Of a stretch of DNA of 64,000 nucleotides, positions 61,350 to 64,000 are shown piece by piece (position 1 is the stretch's first letter; each line of letters starts with the position of its first letter). Origin of the DNA: Anaerocolumna jejuensis DSM 15929 (GTDB taxonomy: Bacteria > Bacillota > Clostridia > Lachnospirales > Lachnospiraceae); contig NZ_FRAC01000008.1 of assembly GCF_900142215.1 (NCBI RefSeq), positions 346,878 through 410,877 on the forward strand, in the 5' to 3' direction. The notes under the pieces were generated by a model that made no database searches, had not been told where the DNA came from, and worked only from the letters and a program-made list of their open reading frames with translations. The translations under genes and the position numbers were made by a program.

Positions 61350-63377
61350 TTATGCTATTTTCTTCCACTTAGCTATCAATTCAATATTTCCGAGACTTTT
61401 CTCCGGAATACTGCTGACTCTGCGCTCTCCTCTGCAGCTGCCATCACCACAGGTAGCGATATCCTCATACCAATATAAAAATTGATACCCTTCTTTTGTC
61501 GGTTCTTTCAAGGTTATTTCCCCTGAATTATAGTTATAGGAGGTAGGATTTGCAGTGTCATTGGTACCGCCGTCGAGATTATACTTAATAGTATAAGTCC
61601 CATCAAAGGCCAGAAACTGGATTCTATATGACTGAAACAATTCTTCATGTTTCTTCCAGTATTCCTCCATGGCACTTCCTGTGTAGCCATATATATAAAA
61701 TGGCTCCTCATCTTCCATTTTTGCTATGCTCATAATATTAAATGTTTCATCGCTGATGGAAGTTACTGATTTAGGAATTGTTACACTGGTCCTGGCATTG
61801 GGGAAAGCATAGTCAGCGATAGTTGTCACCCCGTCTGCTACAATCACCTTATCCACTGCCGGGTCACATATCAGTATCGTTTTGTCCGCATTATAAAGTA
61901 TTCCGTTGTCACTGCTGTAATTAACAATATTATTGGCAGTGTATACCTCTATACCGGTAATCTGACCGTCGCCAAATCTTACTTGCCTGCCATAGGACTG
62001 CAAAGAAGAGGGTATCTTAATACCGGAAAGGTAACCGCAATTTTCAAATAAATTTTCTTTTAAATATTTCATTGTATACGGAAAGGTAATAGATGATATT
62101 TCCGTATAATCGAAAATATCTTCCGTCGTTTTCTCCACCCCTTCCGGTATCTTAATATCCTTTGGGGTATTTAAACAGTTCATAAGTACTTTTCTGTCCT
62201 TACTTAGCAAAAAACCATCCTCATATGTATAGACAGGATTCGCACTGCTGAATTCCACCTTTTGCAGTGCTGTATCATTGCTCAATACATTAATTCCAAT
62301 ACTGCTGACAGTTTTCGAAAAGGATATTTCCTGAAGTGATGTACAATTGGCAAAGGCCCAGCCTCCGACTGTCTTCACTCCTTCCGGTATTGTTACGGAT
62401 TTTAAGGAGGAGCAGTGACTGAATGCATGAAAGCCTATTAAGGTAACACTTTCAGGAATTTTGATTTTTACCAGCTTGGTCTCTGAAAATGCACTGTCAC
62501 CAATTTCAATTAAGCCCTCCGGTAATGTTACTTTGCTCAAGCTTTTTACGGAAAGAGCTCCTTCTCCCAACTTTTTCACACCTTTTGGCAATACTATTTC
62601 TGTAACGGATGAATTGTAAAATGCCCGTTTTCCGATTTCAGTAACGCCTTTAGGTACTGTAACTTTTCCTTTGCTTTTCATAGCATCAAATAAAATTCCA
62701 TTGGAAATCAGCATTGCACCTTTTTTGGATTGTTCCTTATACCAGGCTGTATTGTAAAAGGCCCCGTCTTTTATTTCCTTTAGCTTTTGGGATAAGCTTA
62801 TATCAGTCAGCTTGCTGCAATTGGAAAAAGCATAAGAGCCAATACTTGTTACAGAATTGGGTATTTTTATTTTTTTGAGTGCCGTACAGTTTTCGAAGGC
62901 ATAATCTCCGATACTTACAGCCTTGCCTGGTATTGTAATCTCCTTTAAGCTGCCGCAGCCTGCAAATGTATGGCTGCCTATTTCTGTAATAGTTTCTGGT
63001 AATTTAATTTGTTTTAAACTTTTACAGCCGCTGAAGGCCCCGCCGCCAAGCTTCTTTACCGAACCAGGGACAGTAATATTTACCAGACTGCTGCAATTTG
63101 CAAAGGCCCCATTATTTATTTCTTTTACGGATTTTGGTATTGTGATACTTACTATCTTACTTTTACCGTAAAATGCATTAACTCCAATACTTGTGACAGT
63201 ATTCGGAATTATTACATTCTTGCTACTTCCATTATACTTTTTAAGTGTTCCGTTTTTAACGACAAAATCCTCATTTTTAGCACTGGTCTTAATCGGAATA
63301 AATAGTATTAATGCCAGAATGTTAAAGAAAATGAAATAATAAAGCAACCGTTTTTGCTTCTTGTATGTTTTCCTCAT
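61350..63377 (-). CDS. BspA-type leucine-rich repeat surface protein with InlB-like B repeat
   Basis: A 675-residue secreted protein. A signal peptide (YYFIFFNILALILFIPIKTSA) is followed by about 20 BspA-type LRR_5 units of 22-23 residues (pattern SIGxxAFxxCxxLKxIxIPxSV) over about 35-560, and a C-terminal Listeria-Bacteroides (InlB B) repeat, YTIKYNLDGGTNDTANPTSY onward, ending with a CGDGSC pair. No cell-wall anchor motif is seen. BspA-family proteins often mediate adhesion. The start at 63375-63377 has AGGAGG seven bases upstream. Confidence 0.9.
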   Translation of the reverse strand: MRKTYKKQKRLLYYFIFFNILALILFIPIKTSAKNEDFVVKNGTLKKYNGSSKNVIIPNTVTSIGVNAFYGKSKIVSITIPKSVKEINNGAFANCSSLVNITVPGSVKKLGGGAFSGCKSLKQIKLPETITEIGSHTFAGCGSLKEITIPGKAVSIGDYAFENCTALKKIKIPNSVTSIGSYAFSNCSKLTDISLSQKLKEIKDGAFYNTAWYKEQSKKGAMLISNGILFDAMKSKGKVTVPKGVTEIGKRAFYNSSVTEIVLPKGVKKLGEGALSVKSLSKVTLPEGLIEIGDSAFSETKLVKIKIPESVTLIGFHAFSHCSSLKSVTIPEGVKTVGGWAFANCTSLQEISFSKTVSSIGINVLSNDTALQKVEFSSANPVYTYEDGFLLSKDRKVLMNCLNTPKDIKIPEGVEKTTEDIFDYTEISSITFPYTMKYLKENLFENCGYLSGIKIPSSLQSYGRQVRFGDGQITGIEVYTANNIVNYSSDNGILYNADKTILICDPAVDKVIVADGVTTIADYAFPNARTSVTIPKSVTSISDETFNIMSIAKMEDEEPFYIYGYTGSAMEEYWKKHEELFQSYRIQFLAFDGTYTIKYNLDGGTNDTANPTSYNYNSGEITLKEPTKEGYQFLYWYEDIATCGDGSCRGERRVSSIPEKSLGNIELIAKWKKIA

Positions 63378-63599
63378 GTACGTTTTCCTCCTGTACAATA
63401 ACTTATTAATTAATGGCTCCTGGCTAATGAGTTTTTACCAATAATTATCTCACAATTCTACATCATCCTTCTGGAAAGACTTTCACTTGCCATTTATGTA
63501 TATATCCATTATAACCTAATTATACAACGTAACACAAGGATTTTAACAGCGTTTGACTCTCTGGTTCTGAGTGAAATACTCAGCTTTCCGGAAAAATAA

Positions 63600-63642
63600 A
63601 AAAGGCATTAATTATCATACAATGATAATCATGCCTTTAAAT
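63600..63642 (-). terminator. Terminator of the ribosomal RNA operon
   Basis: Minus-strand AAAGGCAT/ATGCCTTT outer and ATTATCA/TGATAAT inner stems followed by TTTTTTATTTTT, 42 bases past the 23S rRNA end. The gap 63378-63599 has no gene. Confidence 0.85.
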
Positions 63643-63683
63643 TTCCTCTATAAACATACACATTTTTAAATCCATCTAATTTT

Positions 63684-64000
<317 letters not shown>

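Overview
The window looks like a chromosomal segment of a spore-forming Firmicute of the Lachnospiraceae type (Anaerocolumna / Lachnoclostridium-like). The evidence is moderate-to-low GC, AGGAGG ribosome binding sites, TTG and GTG starts, a T-box leader, GerW/YtfJ sporulation genes, CheV, LplABC-type sugar transporters with YesN/YesM two-component systems, and a giant fused 2-hydroxyacyl-CoA dehydratase activase. Genus is inference; no 16S rRNA is present.

Layout. 1-3.4 kb (minus): the 5' end of recG, a DAK2/YloV fatty-acid-kinase-like gene, an Asp23-family gene and rpmB, with a tiny membrane-protein gene on the plus strand. 3.5-10 kb (minus): gerW and its DUF2953 partner, an unknown 101-aa protein, then corA, a rhomboid-like membrane protein, an esterase and an unknown 483-aa protein in one likely operon. 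corA has a consensus promoter and a structured leader that can hide its ribosome binding site. 10.3-16.2 kb: a two-LysM protein, the 1439-aa double activase (plus) and an MgtC-type protein. 16.2-23.3 kb (minus): sugar-uptake locus 1 (histidine kinase, lipoprotein binding protein, two permeases, AraC-type response regulator), interrupted by 78-bp palindromic repeats and followed upstream by a 93-bp tandem repeat array.

24-27 kb (plus): a PHP-domain phosphatase, a decayed DUF4143 gene, and an amidohydrolase behind a promoter packed with palindromes and a 37-codon remnant. 27.2-36.2 kb: tyrS with a UAC T-box, a TetR-controlled ABC-2 exporter with two visible operators, hisH-hisF-ung, and a second TetR gene divergent from a four-helix membrane protein. 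36.4-42.4 kb (minus): a sugar/polyol operon (two Gfo/Idh/MocA dehydrogenases and a TIM-barrel isomerase), malic enzyme and aspartase; a LysR gene diverges from aspA.

43.8-58.4 kb (minus): sugar locus 2, a dense carbohydrate cluster read as kinase, regulator, large GH106-like glycosidase, binding lipoprotein, two permeases, M20 peptidase, cupin-AraC regulator, sugar isomerase and MFS transporter. This reads as sensing, import, hydrolysis and onward metabolism of one glycoside family, possibly rhamnose-containing. 58.7-64 kb (minus): a Lys/Ala-rich single-pass membrane protein, CheV, a BspA-type leucine-rich repeat surface protein and the 3' end of a 23S rRNA gene.

No CRISPR array, prophage, intact insertion sequence or tRNA gene was seen. 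The least explained features are the two palindromic repeat families, the corA leader and several operator-like palindromes.
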